NCBI GenBank assembly: GCA_032622095.1
Contig: CP136069.1
Location: forward strand, 30,384,342-30,448,341
Length of the DNA stretch: 64,000 nucleotides
Origin: Siphonodentalium dalli
Lineage: Eukaryota; Mollusca; Scaphopoda; Gadilida; Siphonodentaliidae
Direction: 5' to 3'
Under the pieces are notes generated by a model. It had not been told where the DNA came from. It saw only the letters and a list, made by a program, of their open reading frames with translations, and did no database searches. The first letter of the stretch is position 1. Every line of letters starts with the position of its first letter. A program made the position numbers and the translations under genes. Below are positions 1 to 11,720 of the stretch, piece after piece.

Positions 1-149
1 AAATATTGAATTTTCAACACTCATGAAAATATGATATTTCTTTCCAGACACTCATGAGATATTTTGGTATTCAAACAAAAACTGTAGGTATTCTCAAATT
101 TATTTTAATTTAAAAAAATATATTTGCTCTGGTTTCTTTTCTAACGATA

Positions 150-1110
150 AGCCCCTGTGACATACAAAACTGTAGTCGGCATTTTCAGCACAAGAATGCA
201 TTCCTGGGCAAACAGTAAAATGATATTGAGTACAAAACTGGCATTCATGTGCAAATTACCATGGCATTCAAAACTGACCACACAAAAGAGCATTCGATGA
301 TAATATGATATACTCACCCCTTACCAACTGGTCCTGCTACTCTGTTATGATGTTGGTGGGTCCTGCTGAATGCTATGATACTTGCAGGGCAAACTGATGC
401 TGTTACAAAAAAGAACTGCTATTTTTTTCCAAAGTTGTAATTTTCGTGATGTTCGGATAATCTGAACATATCCAGGAAAATCTATTATGTGTATCAAACA
501 TTCAAAAAATATATATTTGAGAAATATTTTAATACTGGTTGTATTTAAATAGTGTTGCACATCAACTATAATCAAGATGGCTATTCATGTTGATCGCAAA
601 CACCAGTGCATTTTAAGTGCATTTTAAGTGCATTTTAAGTGCAGCCTTTATTAATTTTTTCAATAATATATATGTTCTTGAATGTTTCATAGAAACACTG
701 GCTTTTTCTAGTATTTAGCCACACACCGCGAAAATGACATTTTTAGAAAAAAAATAACTAAACTTTTTTTTTACAGCATCAGTTTGTCCTAACAGCATCA
801 TAGCAATTCAGCAGGACCCATCAGCATCATAGCACATTGGTAGGACCATTTGACCAGGGGGGATTCCATGGCATTCAGGACAGGTTACAAAACAACATAT
901 CTTTGGCAATATTTACCATGGCATTCAATATAAAACTATATCAATTGTCCAATGTTACCATGGTATTCCATATACAATTGTAATAATTGTCCAATGTTAT
1001 GATGGCAATGAAATGACATTCATTTTTGGTTGCCCAAATTTGTCATGGCATTTAAACAGACCTTAGAAAATTGGCATTCACTGGCCGATGTTTCCATCAG
1101 ACATTCAGAA
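150..1110. repeat. Degenerate array built on 'ccatggcattca'
   Basis: Copies of a loose unit of roughly 50-80 bp containing 'ccatggcattca' or 'ggcattca' recur at about 190-290 and 880-1090. The two blocks are separated by the inverted-repeat element at 313-873, which appears to have landed inside the array. No coding potential is visible. Confidence 0.5.
313..873. mobile_element. Inverted-repeat element, about 560 bp
   Basis: The segment 322-405 (containing 'gtgggtcctgctgaatgcta') reappears inverted at about 770-860 with moderate divergence, giving arms of about 85 bp. The interior is AT-rich and includes a short tandem run of 'gtgcattttaa' at 605-645. No transposase or clear target duplication is seen, so the class is unknown. 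Confidence 0.5.
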
Positions 1111-1618
1111 TCAGCCCAAAGACCTATACATGTAAGCTTACAGAAAAGACATACATTTTACCAGTTTGTTCTTCATATTTTAAAAACAAGAATTTTCTAA
1201 ACGAATTTGCCACTATAGAATGAAGTTTCAATCTTACAATGATTAAATCTGAAATAAAATAAGTCCACTGTGCTTTCATCCAATGTAAATAGATTTAAAT
1301 GACACTATTATCCTCGTATCCCCATAATCAACAACTTTTTTCCTCTTTTAAGTCTTATAACTTCAAATTCATCAAAAATATATAACCTGTAAATGATATT
1401 ATTATCCATCCCTTAACTATTAACACTATTTCTGATTGGGCAAAAGCCGTCACATGATAATCTGGGAAAAGGTTGCACAGCAAGCCTAGATATAGTGTGT
1501 CTGACACAGCGGGCTAGCATCATCAAATGTCAGAGACACTTTCCAGACTTGGTTTTTAATGAGACAGCACTGCATCCAACACAAAACTTGTCTGAACAAA
1601 CATCGATACATGATAGAT
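1111..1618. other. AT-rich spacer, nothing recognised
   Basis: I see no exon, RNA gene or repeat shared with the rest of the window here. Confidence 0.5.
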
Positions 1619-1825
1619 ATAGTAATGCCCTAAATAATTGACTCCTTAACCACAGCATAATTATGGGTAACTTTTCAGGATTTAGTCAGAAATATGGCTT
1701 GTCATCGGAAAGCTCTCACAGAGCTTTCCGATGAATGGCAACAAGCCATATTTCCAACCAAATCCTGAAAAATTACTCATAATTCTGCTGTGGTTAAGGA
1801 GTTGATTATTTAGGGCATTACTGTA
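1619..1825. mobile_element. Family A palindromic MITE (TA-flanked)
   Basis: This is the reference description of family A. The element runs from TA-CAGTAATGCCCTAAATAATC to the inverse, ending GGGCATTACTG-TA. The two arms of about 105 bp are reverse complements, so a single strand would fold into one long hairpin. TA flanks and a CAGT terminus suggest non-autonomous Tc1/mariner-like derivation; that is inference, as no transposase is present. This copy lacks a few bases near its centre and its left end has lost the initial C. Confidence 0.85.
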
Positions 1826-1990
1826 CATGATAGATACACTGAAAACAATAAGAATATTCAGATCATAACATGAGAAAAACTTTATTGTTTGCATAAATGA
1901 CCAATTGAACTTTGATAAGCAAGTAAAGAGAACTGCACAAGCCAACAATCATAGACAAACAGACAGACGGACATCACACCAATATATAGC

Positions 1991-2156
1991 CAAAGGGTGA
2001 ATTTAACGATGCTAGCCATAACAGTGAGGCCTCAACAGAATGAGGTTCCCAGAGGGTGAATTTAGTGATGCTAGCCCGCTATGCAGGGTAGCGTCACTAA
2101 ATTCACCCTCTGGGGACCTCATTCTGCAAATGGCAGGCACGCTATAATCAGGCTTG
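1991..2156. mobile_element. Family C hAT-like MITE, left-truncated
   Basis: It contains a partial left hairpin (about 1995-2015) and a complete right hairpin running from 'agaatgaggttcccagaggg' to 'ccctctggggacctcattct', and ends in the right terminus 'caggcttg'. The left terminus is missing. Confidence 0.7.
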
Positions 2157-2559
2157 CTCCACACATTTCGGCAAGAACTCACTGGCAAAGAGGAGCAGTA
2201 GAGGGAGGAGAGGTATGAGTGGTGTCTGAAGCAACGTGACCCAAACACAAGGAGGACAGAATACCAAGAAAAGGGCACAAATTTTAGTCAGAAAAAAGCA
2301 TAAAAAAGACAATATTGAGTGACTCAAGCAAAATTTCTCAAGGATGAAGGTACGTGACATTATGACATCAATATTATTTTGTCATATTTGTCTTGCCAAT
2401 CTATCAAACTTAGAACGATTTATTCACAAAATGTTATGGTATAGATAGTTTATAGCAAATTGATTAACCACAGACATAATACTACTACCTGTCATCCCAC
2501 TCAGTCACCCAACCAAATATATAACTGATCGTTTGGTAAACAGATTATATCATTACAAC
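2157..2559. other. Spacer, nothing recognised
   Basis: No coding or repeat signal was recognised. Open frames here have no recognisable domain. Confidence 0.4.
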
Positions 2560-3545
2560 TGTGAGAATTTATAGCCATGAGCGTATGATCTACATGCCAC
2601 CACAGGCCACCGTAGATTATCAACATGTTAATTCACCCCACCCTTTCACCACATTCACCCCACCCTCTCACCACATTCACCACACCCTCTCACCACATTC
2701 ACCCCGCTCTCACCACATTCCTAAAAATAACTTTTTAGTAAAGAATCACTCTAAACCTAAACTCTCATTCCTTCCCCTCACCCCATCCCTATATATATAC
2801 ATGTATAACTGGTCAGTAATCAGAGCACGGGTGCACTCAACATGCAACCCTCGTTTCAGCCCATCACCCCATCCCTATATATGTGTACAGCTGTTGGGTA
2901 ATCAGAGCACCCATGAACACTTGGAAGTTTCTAACTATCATCAACACGTCACCCTCGTTTCACCCCATCCCTCCCCTATCCAATCACCTTACCCCCTCCT
3001 TTCACCCCATCTATATATACATGTATAAGTGTTAGGTAATCAGAGCACCTGTGAGCACTTGTAAGTTAATAACTCTGATCAACACGTCACCCTCGTTTCA
3101 CCCCATCCACCCCAAACCCACCACCTCACCCCCTCCTCTCATCCCATCCCTATATACATGTATATCTGTTTGGTAATCAGAGCACCCATGAGTTCTTGGA
3201 AGTTTATAACTGATCAACATGCCAACCTTGTTTTACCCCATCCACCCCCATCCCACCACCTCACCCCTCCTCTCACCCCATCCCTATATACATGTATAGC
3301 TGTTGGGTAATCAGAGCACCCATGAGCTCTTGGAAGTTTCTAACTATCATCAACACGTCACCCTCATTTCACCCCATCCACTCCCAACCAATCACCCCAT
3401 TCTAACTCTCATAACATGTCACCCTCGTTTCACCCCATCCAATCACCCCATCCCTCCCCCATCACTATATACATGTACAGCTGTTGGGTAATCAGAGCAC
3501 CAGCGAGTTCTTGGAGTTTATAACTATGATCAACATGCCATGGTA
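2560..3545. repeat. C-rich minisatellite, units about 135 bp
   Basis: 'gtaatcagagcac' recurs at about 2817, 2897, 3036, 3172, 3308 and 3488, mostly 134-139 bp apart. Each unit also carries 'ccctcgtttcaccccatcc' and 'tatatacatgtat'. The first part (2634-2722) is a shorter sub-array of 'caccacattcaccccaccct'. The long plus-strand open frame from 2561 is a translation of this array and shows no known domain. Confidence 0.85.
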
Positions 3546-3856
3546 GAATTAAGGCAGACCTGGCATCACTGCCAAAATCCATTCACTTCAATCCTATGAT
3601 ATGCAAGAATTGCAAGGACTTTTTTCTCTTCATTGGCAAGAAAAGTTTTCGTTTCCAGAGACAGAGCAGCTTTGTTTTATGAACTGCCGATGTGGCTATT
3701 GACGACTAGTAACCCTTCACATTTAGATGACTAGTACCCCATCATATTGGCAGCATGAACATTAGTTTTCCTGAATGTGGACATTATACCAAATTATTGT
3801 AACTCTTCACGTCTAGCAAACTTTCATGAGAATTTGTTCTTCGTGGGTAACAAAAT

Positions 3857-4072
3857 TACAGTAATGCCCTAAATAATCGACTTCTTAACCACATCAGAAT
3901 TATGGGTAATTTTTCAGGATTTAGTCGGAAATATGGCTTGTTGCCATTCATCGAAAGCTCTCACTGAGAGCTTTCCGGTGAATAGCAACAAGCCATATTT
4001 TCGACTAAATCCCGAAAAGTTACCCATAATTCTGCTGTGGTTAAGGAGTCATTTAATTAAGGCATTACTGTA
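3857..4072. mobile_element. Family A MITE
   Basis: Full-length palindromic copy with TA on both sides. It begins TACAGTAATGCCC and ends GGCATTACTGTA; the right arm has a few substitutions near its outer end. Confidence 0.85.
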
Positions 4073-4353
4073 TTGTAACCCTTCACATCTGGCAATCTAT
4101 CATGAGAATTAGTGCTTCGTGAATGTGAGTAACCAAACTATGGGGTATCAAACTCTGTATAAATAAATACCTGCTGGCCCCATGTCATTCTATTATATTC
4201 TACATATTACTCCAATGCCTTCAATTTACTGAAGATTATGCGGAGGTCCAGGTAGCTACCACGGTCGAGTAACTTTTTAACCCCGTGGTGACTCCAGTGG
4301 CATTCTTTAACATGCACACAGGTCAGCCATTAATGTCCGCGCCCGATCCCGCA

Positions 4354-4733
4354 CAGTGCATGGGATAGCGTCAACAAATTCACTCTCTGGGAAGCTCATA
4401 CTACTCAGACCTCAACTGCTATGGTTGACCTAGGATCATTTTGAAGTTCCCCAGTTGAGGTTGGTGATGTTCACCCATCAGTCACATTGATTACGTCATT
4501 TTATCTTCTGCAGATTAGGGGATAAAGAAACTTCCCAGAAGGGAAAAGTAACCACTAAAAACAATGTTAATTTAAGATTATCGATACTTCCCAGAAGATG
4601 AGGCCTATCAAGCAGAATGAGGTTCCCCTAGGGTGAATTTGGTGACACTAGCCCACTGTGCAGGACAGCATCACTAAATTCACCCTCTGGGGACCTCATT
4701 CTGCAAATGTCAGACCCACTATTTGAAGGCTTG
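4354..4733. mobile_element. Family C MITE with full internal region, left-truncated
   Basis: Half of the left hairpin is followed by the internal block ('gaagttccccagttgaggtt', 'cttctgcagattagggg', 'gatgaggcctatcaagcaga'). A complete right hairpin and the right terminus 'gaaggcttg' follow. The same internal block lies in the copies near 9.3, 12.0 and 16.4 kb. Confidence 0.75.
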
Positions 4734-4840
4734 GTGAGAATATCAGGTATATGATCCTAATGGGTGCATAACAATAGGAAACTGAATGGAGATCTATGAT
4801 GGATAATTCCAGACATGCATCATTCCGAGGGGATTCGACA

Positions 4841-5057
4841 TACAGTAATGCCCTAAATAATTGACTCCTTAACCACAGCAGAATTATGGGTAACTTTTCA
4901 TGATTTAGTCGGAAATATGGCTTGTTGCCATTCATCGGAAAGCTCTCACTGAGAGCTTTCCGATGAATTGCAACAAGCCATATTTCCGACTAAATTCTGA
5001 AAAGTTACCCATAATTCTGCTGTGGTTAAGGAGTCCATTATTTAGGGCATTACTGTA
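4841..5057. mobile_element. Family A MITE
   Basis: Full-length copy with clean TA flanks at 4841-4842 and 5056-5057 and arms nearly identical to each other. Confidence 0.88.
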
Positions 5058-5299
5058 GAATATTCAGACAGCATGCCATTAGTGAGATAGATGGAGTTTA
5101 TCTCACATTATCCGTGTGTATCAGGTATGCTAGCACTATATCAGGGAAACCAAACACGGACAGGCATGTTATAGCTTTTTGATAGGAGTTCAGTTAATAT
5201 CTAGTAGCAATATCTGGCATCATTAAAACTGCAGGTAAGGGGAGTGGGTACAGTTATTAATCAGCAGAATCCACCACACAAGAACATTGCTAGGGCGTG

Positions 5300-5515
5300 G
5301 CGAAATAAACCATTTGTAATTGCAATGAAGGGCCATAACTCTGGTGAAAATTGGTGGGCAGAACCCAAATTCGAAAAATTTACCTGTATTTTGAGATAGT
5401 AAAATACCAAATTTCATTCCATTCAGTTCAGAATTGCTAAAGTTATCATCCGGAAACAAAAATTGAATGCAAATTCCAACAAAAAAGGTCTTAACTCTGG
5501 TGAAAGTTGGCAGGT
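5300..5515. repeat. Bivalve-type dispersed repeat fragment
   Basis: It contains 'gaagggccataactctggtg', a 'caaatttcattccattcagt' block and 'gttatcatccggaaacaaaa'. The same ordered blocks recur at 23.9 and 56.2 kb, so this is a dispersed interspersed repeat, possibly SINE-like. Resemblance to bivalve repeats is from memory. Confidence 0.6.
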
Positions 5516-5517
5516 CA

Positions 5518-5610
5518 TGCAGAATGAGGTCCCCAGAAGGTGAATTTAGTGACGCTACCCCACACACAGGGTAGAATCACTCAATTCACCTACTGGGGAC
5601 CTCATTCTGC
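5518..5610. mobile_element. Solo family C hairpin
   Basis: A single 93-bp palindrome from 'gcagaatgaggtccccagaa' to its inverse, without the family C terminal repeats on either side. Confidence 0.7.
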
Positions 5611-5752
5611 ATTGTACAGCACCATATGCAAGGTACATTTATAAAACAAGAATATCTAATCCCTCAACCAATGAATGCCCACCTTTGCAATATGAACATT
5701 TTTTGGCAACATTTATTGGATTACACTATGGTGATGCACAAAACCAGATACA

Positions 5753-5950
5753 TTAAAACCCTTTCAGTGCCAAGTCCAATTTTTGTATCAACCGATATTT
5801 CCTCGATCATTTTTCAATTTATTGATTATAATAATGTAATACATTGATGGAAAGAGATCTAATATCACATTATTATAATCAATAAATTTGTAAAATGATC
5901 AAGGAAAAATGGGTTGATACAAAAATTGGACTTGGAACTGAAAGGGTTAA
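5753..5950. mobile_element. Family B-prime TTAA MITE without hairpin module
   Basis: Ends are TTAA..CCCTTTCAGTGCCAAGTCC and the inverse ..GGACTTGGAACTGAAAGGGTTAA. The interior is itself palindromic around 'ttgatggaaagag' and lacks the 69-bp hairpin module found in other B-prime copies. TTAA flanks and a CCCTTT start are typical of piggyBac-type elements; no transposase is present. Confidence 0.8.
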
Positions 5951-5965
5951 TGGATCATATACCAC

Positions 5966-6110
5966 AAAAATTCATGATATATTTATTATTCCGAAGATGT
6001 GCCAAATAAAATGGATGTCTGTGTTTAATAGCTAGGTATACTAACTTGATAGTCGGGGAAACCCTGCATAGGCATCAGATGTTGAATTATACATATTGGA
6101 AATTCATATC
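5966..6110. repeat. Dispersed repeat shared with 9062-9205
   Basis: 'gccaaataaaatggatgt' and 'catcagatgt' occur in the same order at 9.1 kb, and more weakly near 11.3 kb. Both this copy and the 9.1-kb copy lie directly upstream of a family C element, which points to duplication of the whole locus. Confidence 0.5.
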
Positions 6111-6176
6111 ACAGATATTAATGGAAGTTAATCTATTGTAATCAGTTTGAAAGCTTTAGAATTCAATCAATATAAA

Positions 6177-6418
6177 CAAGCCTGAGTGTGCCTGTCATTT
6201 GCAGAATGAGGTCCCCAGAGGGTGAATTTAGTGATGCTATCCCACATAGCAGGCTAGCATCACCAAATTCACCCTCTGGGGACCTCATTCTGCATGGCCT
6301 CATCTGCTATGGGAGACATAGACTCAGATTGAAGTTCCCAAATGGTTAATATTGTGACGTACACCCATTGGGAACCTCAATTATGTAATGTTTCATCTGC
6401 CAAATTAGGGATATAAGG
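6177..6418. mobile_element. Family C MITE, right-truncated
   Basis: It has the left terminus CAAGCCTGAGTGTGCCTGTC, a full left hairpin and part of the internal block ('ctatgggagacatagactca', 'cacccattgggaacctcaat'). It then stops abruptly where the G-rich array begins. Confidence 0.75.
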
Positions 6419-6750
6419 GAGGCGGTAGCATTCACCAGGGGAGGGGGTAGTATTCACTCACTGGGGGTGGCTTTTGGGTGGGGGTAGGGGGAAGTATATT
6501 GACTAGGGGAGGGGTAACATTGACCAGGGAAAGGGGGTAAAAGTCACCAGGGGAAGGGGTTATATTTACTAGGAGTGGGGGTTAAATTCATAAGGGGAGG
6601 GGTAATATTGATGAGGGGAGGGGGGATAATATTCACCAGGGGAGGGGGGTTTATATTCACCAGGAAAGGGGGTTATATTCAACACATGGATAGAGGCAGC
6701 ATCCACCAGGAACTTGGTAATGTTAACCGGGGGGGGGGGGGTAGCTTTGT
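6419..6750 (+). repeat. G-rich degenerate array with poly-G tract
   Basis: About ten loose units of the type 'attcaccaggggagggggta' are followed by an uninterrupted poly-G run at about 6729-6741. Several closely spaced runs of four or more G on the plus strand give G-quadruplex potential. Confidence 0.75.
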
Positions 6751-8960
6751 CCCCTGCACATGACCATCTAATTTAAGATCCAGATAAACATTCATCCCCT
6801 CCCCTGCACATGACAGACCATCTAATGGAACATACAGATAAACATTCATCCCACCCCCCTGCACATGACAGACCATCTAATGGAACATACAGATAAACAT
6901 TCATCCCACCCCCCTGCACATGATCATCTAATGGAACATACAGATAAACATTCATCCCACCCCCCTGCACATGACAGACCATCTAATGGAACATACAGAT
7001 AAACAGTCATCCCACCCCCCTGCACATGACCATCTAATGGAACATCCATATAAACAGCCATCCCACCCCCCTGCACATGATCATCTAATGGAACATACAG
7101 ATAAACAGTCATCCCACCCCCCTGCACATGACCATCTAATGGAACATCCATATAAACAGCCATCCCACCCCCCTGCACATGATCATCTAATGGAACATAC
7201 AGATAAACATTCATCCCACCCCCCTGCACATGACAGACCATCTAATGGAACATCCATATAAACTGTTATCCCCTCCCCTGCACATGATCATCTAATGGAA
7301 CATACAGATAAACAGCCATCCCACCCCCCTGCACATGATCATCTAATGGAACATACAGATAAACATTCATCCCACCCCCCTGCACATGACAGACCATATA
7401 ATGGAACATACAGATAAACATTCATCCCACCCCCCTGCACATGACAGACCATCTAATGGAACATACAGATAAACATTCATCCCACCCCCCTGCACATGAC
7501 AGACCATCTAATGGAACATACAGATAAACATTCATCCCACCTCCCTGCACATGACAGACCATCTAATGGAACATACAGATAAACATTCATCCCACCCCCC
7601 TGCACATGACAGACCATCTAATGGAACATACAGATAAACATTCATCCCACCTCCCTGCACATGACAGACCATCTAATGGAACATACAGATAAACATTCAT
7701 CCCACCCCCCTGCACATGACAGACCATCTAATGGAACATACAGATAAACATTCATCCCACCTCCCTGCACATGACAGACCATCTAATGGAACATACAGAT
7801 AAACATTCATCCCACCCCCCTGCACATGACAGACCATCTAATGGAACATACAGATAAACATTCATCCCACCTCCCTGCACATGACAGACCATCTAATGGA
7901 ACATACAGATAAACATTCATCCCACCTCCCTGCACATGACAGACCATCTAATGGAACATACAGATAAACATTCATCCCACCCCCCCTGCACATGATCATC
8001 TAATGGAACATACAGATAAACATTCATCCCACCCCCCCTGCACATGACAGACCATCTAATGGAACATACAGATAAACATTCATCCCACCCCCCTGCACAT
8101 GACAGACCATCTAATGGAACATACAGATAAACATTCATCCCACCTCCCTGCACATGACAGACCATCTAATGGAACATACAGATAAACATTCATCCCACCC
8201 CCCCTGCACATGACAGACCATCTAATGGAACATACAGATAAACATTCATCCCACCCCCCTGCACATGACAGACCATCTAATGGAACATACAGATAAACAT
8301 TCATCCCACCCCCCTGCACATGACATACCATCTAATGGAACATACAGATAAACATTCATCCCACCCCCCTGCACATGATCATCTAATGGAACATCCATAT
8401 AAACAGTCATCCCACCCCCCTGCACATGATCATCTAATGGAACATCCATATAAACATTCATCCCACCCCCCCTGCACATGACAGACCATCTAATGGAACA
8501 TCCATATAAACAGTCATCCCACCCCCCTGCACATGATCATCTAATGGAACATCCATATAAACATTCATCCCACCCCCCTGCACATGACAGACCATCTAAT
8601 GGAACATCCATATAAACAGTCATCCCACCCCCCTGCACATGATCATCTAATGGAACATCCATATAAACATTCATCCCACCCCCCTGCACATGACAGACCA
8701 TCTAATGGAACATCCATATAAACAGTCATCCCACCCCCCTGCACATGATCATCTAATGGAACATCCATATAAACATTCATCCCACCCCCCTGCACATGAC
8801 AGACCATCTAATGGAACATCCATATAAACAGTCATCCCACCCCCCTGCACATGATCATCTAATGGAACATCCATATAAACATTCATCCCACCCCCCTGCA
8901 CATGACAGACCATCTAATGGAACATCCATATAAACAGTCATGCCCTCCCCTGCACATGAC
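6751..8960. repeat. Large minisatellite of 51/55-bp units with higher-order pattern
   Basis: About 40 head-to-tail units of the form 'catctaatggaacatacaga', 'taaacattcatcccaccccc', 'ctgcacatga'. Units come in two lengths (55 bp with 'cagac', 51 bp without) and carry linked variants: 'acagat/ccatat', 'attc/agtc', 'cccccc/ctccc'. From about 8380 two unit types alternate strictly, giving dimers of about 106 bp; from about 7500 to 7930 'ccacctccc' and 'ccacccccc' alternate. Because 55 is not a multiple of three, the repetitive minus-strand open frames are not evidence of a protein. Confidence 0.95.
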
Positions 8961-9061
8961 CTTCTATGATATTTCTACCAGTAGCTCCAATTCAGCAGAT
9001 AAAAGTCTTATAGGATCATGCTATGTAAATAAAATGAGAAACTAGATCGACACCCACCACG

Positions 9062-9205
9062 GATCATTCCACAAAAATGTCGTTCCAAAGGAATTGATAA
9101 TACATTATTCAGAAGACCTGCCAAGTAAAATAGATGTGTAAGTGCTCTAAAATACTCTGGCTTTTGCTCAGTGAAACCATGCATGGACATCAGATGTGAA
9201 ATTAG
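9062..9205. repeat. Dispersed repeat, second copy
   Basis: Diverged copy of 5966-6110, including 'gccaagtaaaatagatgt' and 'catggacatcagatgt', again just upstream of a family C element. Confidence 0.45.
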
Positions 9206-9230
9206 AGATTCATTTGCAATTTAAGCATTG

Positions 9231-10034
9231 ACATAGTGTGTCTGACATTTGCAGAATGAGGTCCCCAGAGAGAGAATTTAGTGATGCTATCCTGCACAGC
9301 GGGCTAGCATCACCAAATTCACCCTCTGGGAAGCTCATAATGCTTAGGTCTCGACTGCTATGGGAGATCCAGGATCAGACAGAAGGGCCTTGTGCCAATG
9401 CATTCTCTTATATATGCGAGTCGACCATAGGTCGCATCGCATATATAAGAGAATGCATTGGCTTAACACATTAAAAATTATAAAATTGTTAAAGAATGTA
9501 AGAAAAAATGGTAAAAAGTGTTAAAAAAAGATTTTTTTTAGGCCAATGCATTCTCTTATATATGCGAGGCGACCTATGGTCGACTCGCATATATAAGAGA
9601 ATGCATTGGCACAGGGCATAACTGTAACTATCACAATGTGGTCAAGGAGCCGGTTCCAATGATATCCATATTTGTATGGTTTTATTGAGACAGACCGAAG
9701 ATATTTTAGGCTGTTGAAGCTTTATTTGGCCGGTTTTGGCCGGTTTGTTGGGTAAAGGGTTAAAGTTCCCCAGTTGAAGTTGGTGATATTCACTCATTAG
9801 TCATATATGCATTTTATCTTCTGCAAATTAGGGGATATAGAAACTAAACAGAAGAGAAAAAGTAAGTAAAACAATTATTATTTGAGACCATTGATACTTC
9901 CCAGAAGATGAGGCCTAAGCAGAATGAGGTCCCCAATGGGTGAATTTGGTGATGCTAGTCCACCGTGCAGAATATCATCACTAAATTCACCCTCTGTGGA
10001 CCTCATTCTGCAAATGACAGACACATTTCAAGGC
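9231..10034. mobile_element. Family C MITE split by a nested family B element
   Basis: Left hairpin at about 9250-9340, then the internal block. It is interrupted at about 9381 and resumes at 9764 with 'agttccccagttgaagttgg', continuing to the right hairpin and 'catttcaaggca'. Without the nested element the length is about 420 bp, like the copy at 4354. Confidence 0.75.
9381..9763 (+). mobile_element. Family B TTAA element, left end lost, nested in family C
   Basis: It contains both hairpin modules, the AT-rich spacer 'ttaaagaatgtaagaaaaaa', the unique segment 'ggagccggttccaatgatat' and the right end TTGTTGGGTAAAGGGTTAA. The left TTAACCCTTTACCC is missing; the element starts at 'agaagggcc'. 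Confidence 0.85.
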
Positions 10035-10050
10035 ACGTTCATATGGCCTA

Positions 10051-10391
10051 TAAATGTCAGAGGGGGTGAGAGGGGGTGGGTATAAATGTCAGATAATAAT
10101 CTATTAAGATTGAGAGGGGGTGGGTATAAATGTCAGATAATAATCTATTAAGATTGAGAGGGGGTGGGTATAAATGTCAGATAATAATCTATTAAGATTG
10201 AGAGGGGGTGGGTATAAATGTCAGATAATAATCTATTAAGATTGAGAGGGGGTGGGTATAAATGTCAGATAATAATCTATTAAGATTGAGAGGGGGTGAG
10301 AGGGGGTGAGAGGGGGTGAGAGGGGGTGAGAGGGGGTGGGTTGAGAGGGGGTGGGTTGAGAGGGGGTGGGTTGAGAGGGGGTGGGTATAAA
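10051..10391 (+). repeat. G-rich minisatellite, 44-bp units then 12-15-bp units
   Basis: Five nearly identical 44-bp units ('gagagggggtgggtataaat' plus 'gtcagataataatctattaa') pass into short runs of 'gagagggggt' followed by 'gagagggggtgggtt'. Near-identity indicates recent expansion. Confidence 0.9.
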
Positions 10392-10922
10392 TGGAATGTT
10401 TGGAACCTGGGAGTAATTGGTCTGGTTCTCTACTGCTTCATATAATATGAATCATACGTCACATAAAGTGGAGCAACCACACGCGCTGTACGTGCCTCGA
10501 ATTTGATTTGTATTGGTGACATAATGCTAAGAATAATTTATCTATTAAACAGCATGCAATGGCCCCTTTGGAGACGACATGACAAGTCATGGATTGTGCA
10601 ATCTTTTGTGGATTCTGCCCCCACCCCCCAAAACAAACATTACGTAAATGATGTCATGAACCGTGCCATGACGTCTTCTCTGGTTTTTGTTAAGCTAATG
10701 CCTAAATCACAACGGAATTCTTAGAAAGTTGTAAAGTTGAAAATTTTATTTTCATCTCGTTGGTCCACTGCCGATTCCACAATTTAACAATATTCAGACA
10801 GTTGCTAACAGGAAGTCACATGTCAATTTCACAAAAAAACGAACACGTCACTAGAATTAGGCTCATCGGGAAAGAAAATACAGAAAAATTTATATGACGT
10901 CATCATTCACCTGCACCTAAGG
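10392..10922. other. Apparently single-copy spacer
   Basis: No domain, exon or repeat was recognised. The short plus-strand frame from 10503 has no recognisable similarity. Confidence 0.4.
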
Positions 10923-11111
10923 TACAGTAATGCCATAATTAATCGACTCCATAACCACAGCAGAATTATGGGTAATTTTTCAGGATTTATTCGGAAATAT
11001 GGCTTGTTGCCATTCATGAATGGCAACAAGCCATATGTTCCGTCTAAATCCTGAAAAATTACCCATAATTCTGCTGTGGTTATGGAGTCGATTAATTAGG
11101 GCATTACTGTA
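10923..11111. mobile_element. Family A MITE, centre shortened
   Basis: TA-flanked, 189 bp. The central 'cggaaagctctcactgagag' part of the palindrome is absent, leaving 'cattcatgaatg' as the turn. Confidence 0.85.
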
Positions 11112-11720
11112 TAAGCAACAATGCACGCTTCGCGCGCTTGTGGTTACTATAAAATTTCCAGTCCAAAAATAATAAATAATACTGCTGATAAGATTTCTTA
11201 TTTTGAATCTAAAGTTATTTTTGATGCATTTTCATACATTCATAAAATATCTCACACACATGCGTTCAAATTCATAGCTGCATGCCATGCTTCCAGAATG
11301 TACTTATCGCACCCAAGAACCCAGGGTCGAATACTTAGTGTGGATGCCAAGTAAAATAGTATGTGTTTTTATATCCGGGTGTATTGACAGAGACAAGGGT
11401 AACATCAGACAAAGCAAAATCTTTATTCCCAGTATCTATGGCAGACTAAATAGGGATCCTCACATGTGATGGACAGACCATTCATTCCTTATCATTGAGA
11501 GAATCACAAATTAACCCTATGATAACTGGCTTATCGCTAATGATTAGTTAAATGATTGCCATTTATCAATACCCTAGGTATGCCATGCTAAGATATTAAG
11601 TTGAACAAACAGCCTTAGCTTGTTTGTTGAATTGATCTAAGTATCCCTAGAGATGAATAACATGGAATACGAAAGTTGTTTTTCTGTCTGTAGTTTGCTT
11701 AATAAATTATCAGTACAACG
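11112..11720. other. Spacer with weak repeat traces
   Basis: A weak match to the 5966/9062 repeat lies at about 11345-11420. Otherwise nothing was recognised. Confidence 0.35.

Noticed and set aside
2561-3028. 155-codon plus-strand open frame as a gene
   Set aside because: It reads through the C-rich 135-bp minisatellite, is low in complexity and has no domain.
6729-6741. Poly-G run as a telomere-like or regulatory element
   Set aside because: It is a single homopolymer within a degenerate G-rich array, with no telomeric TTAGGG repeats or promoter context.
6679-8479. Repetitive minus-strand open frames (MVCHVQGGGMNVYLY type) as a repeat protein gene
   Set aside because: They follow the 51/55-bp minisatellite, shift frame with every 55-bp unit, and lack any conserved start, domain or splice context.
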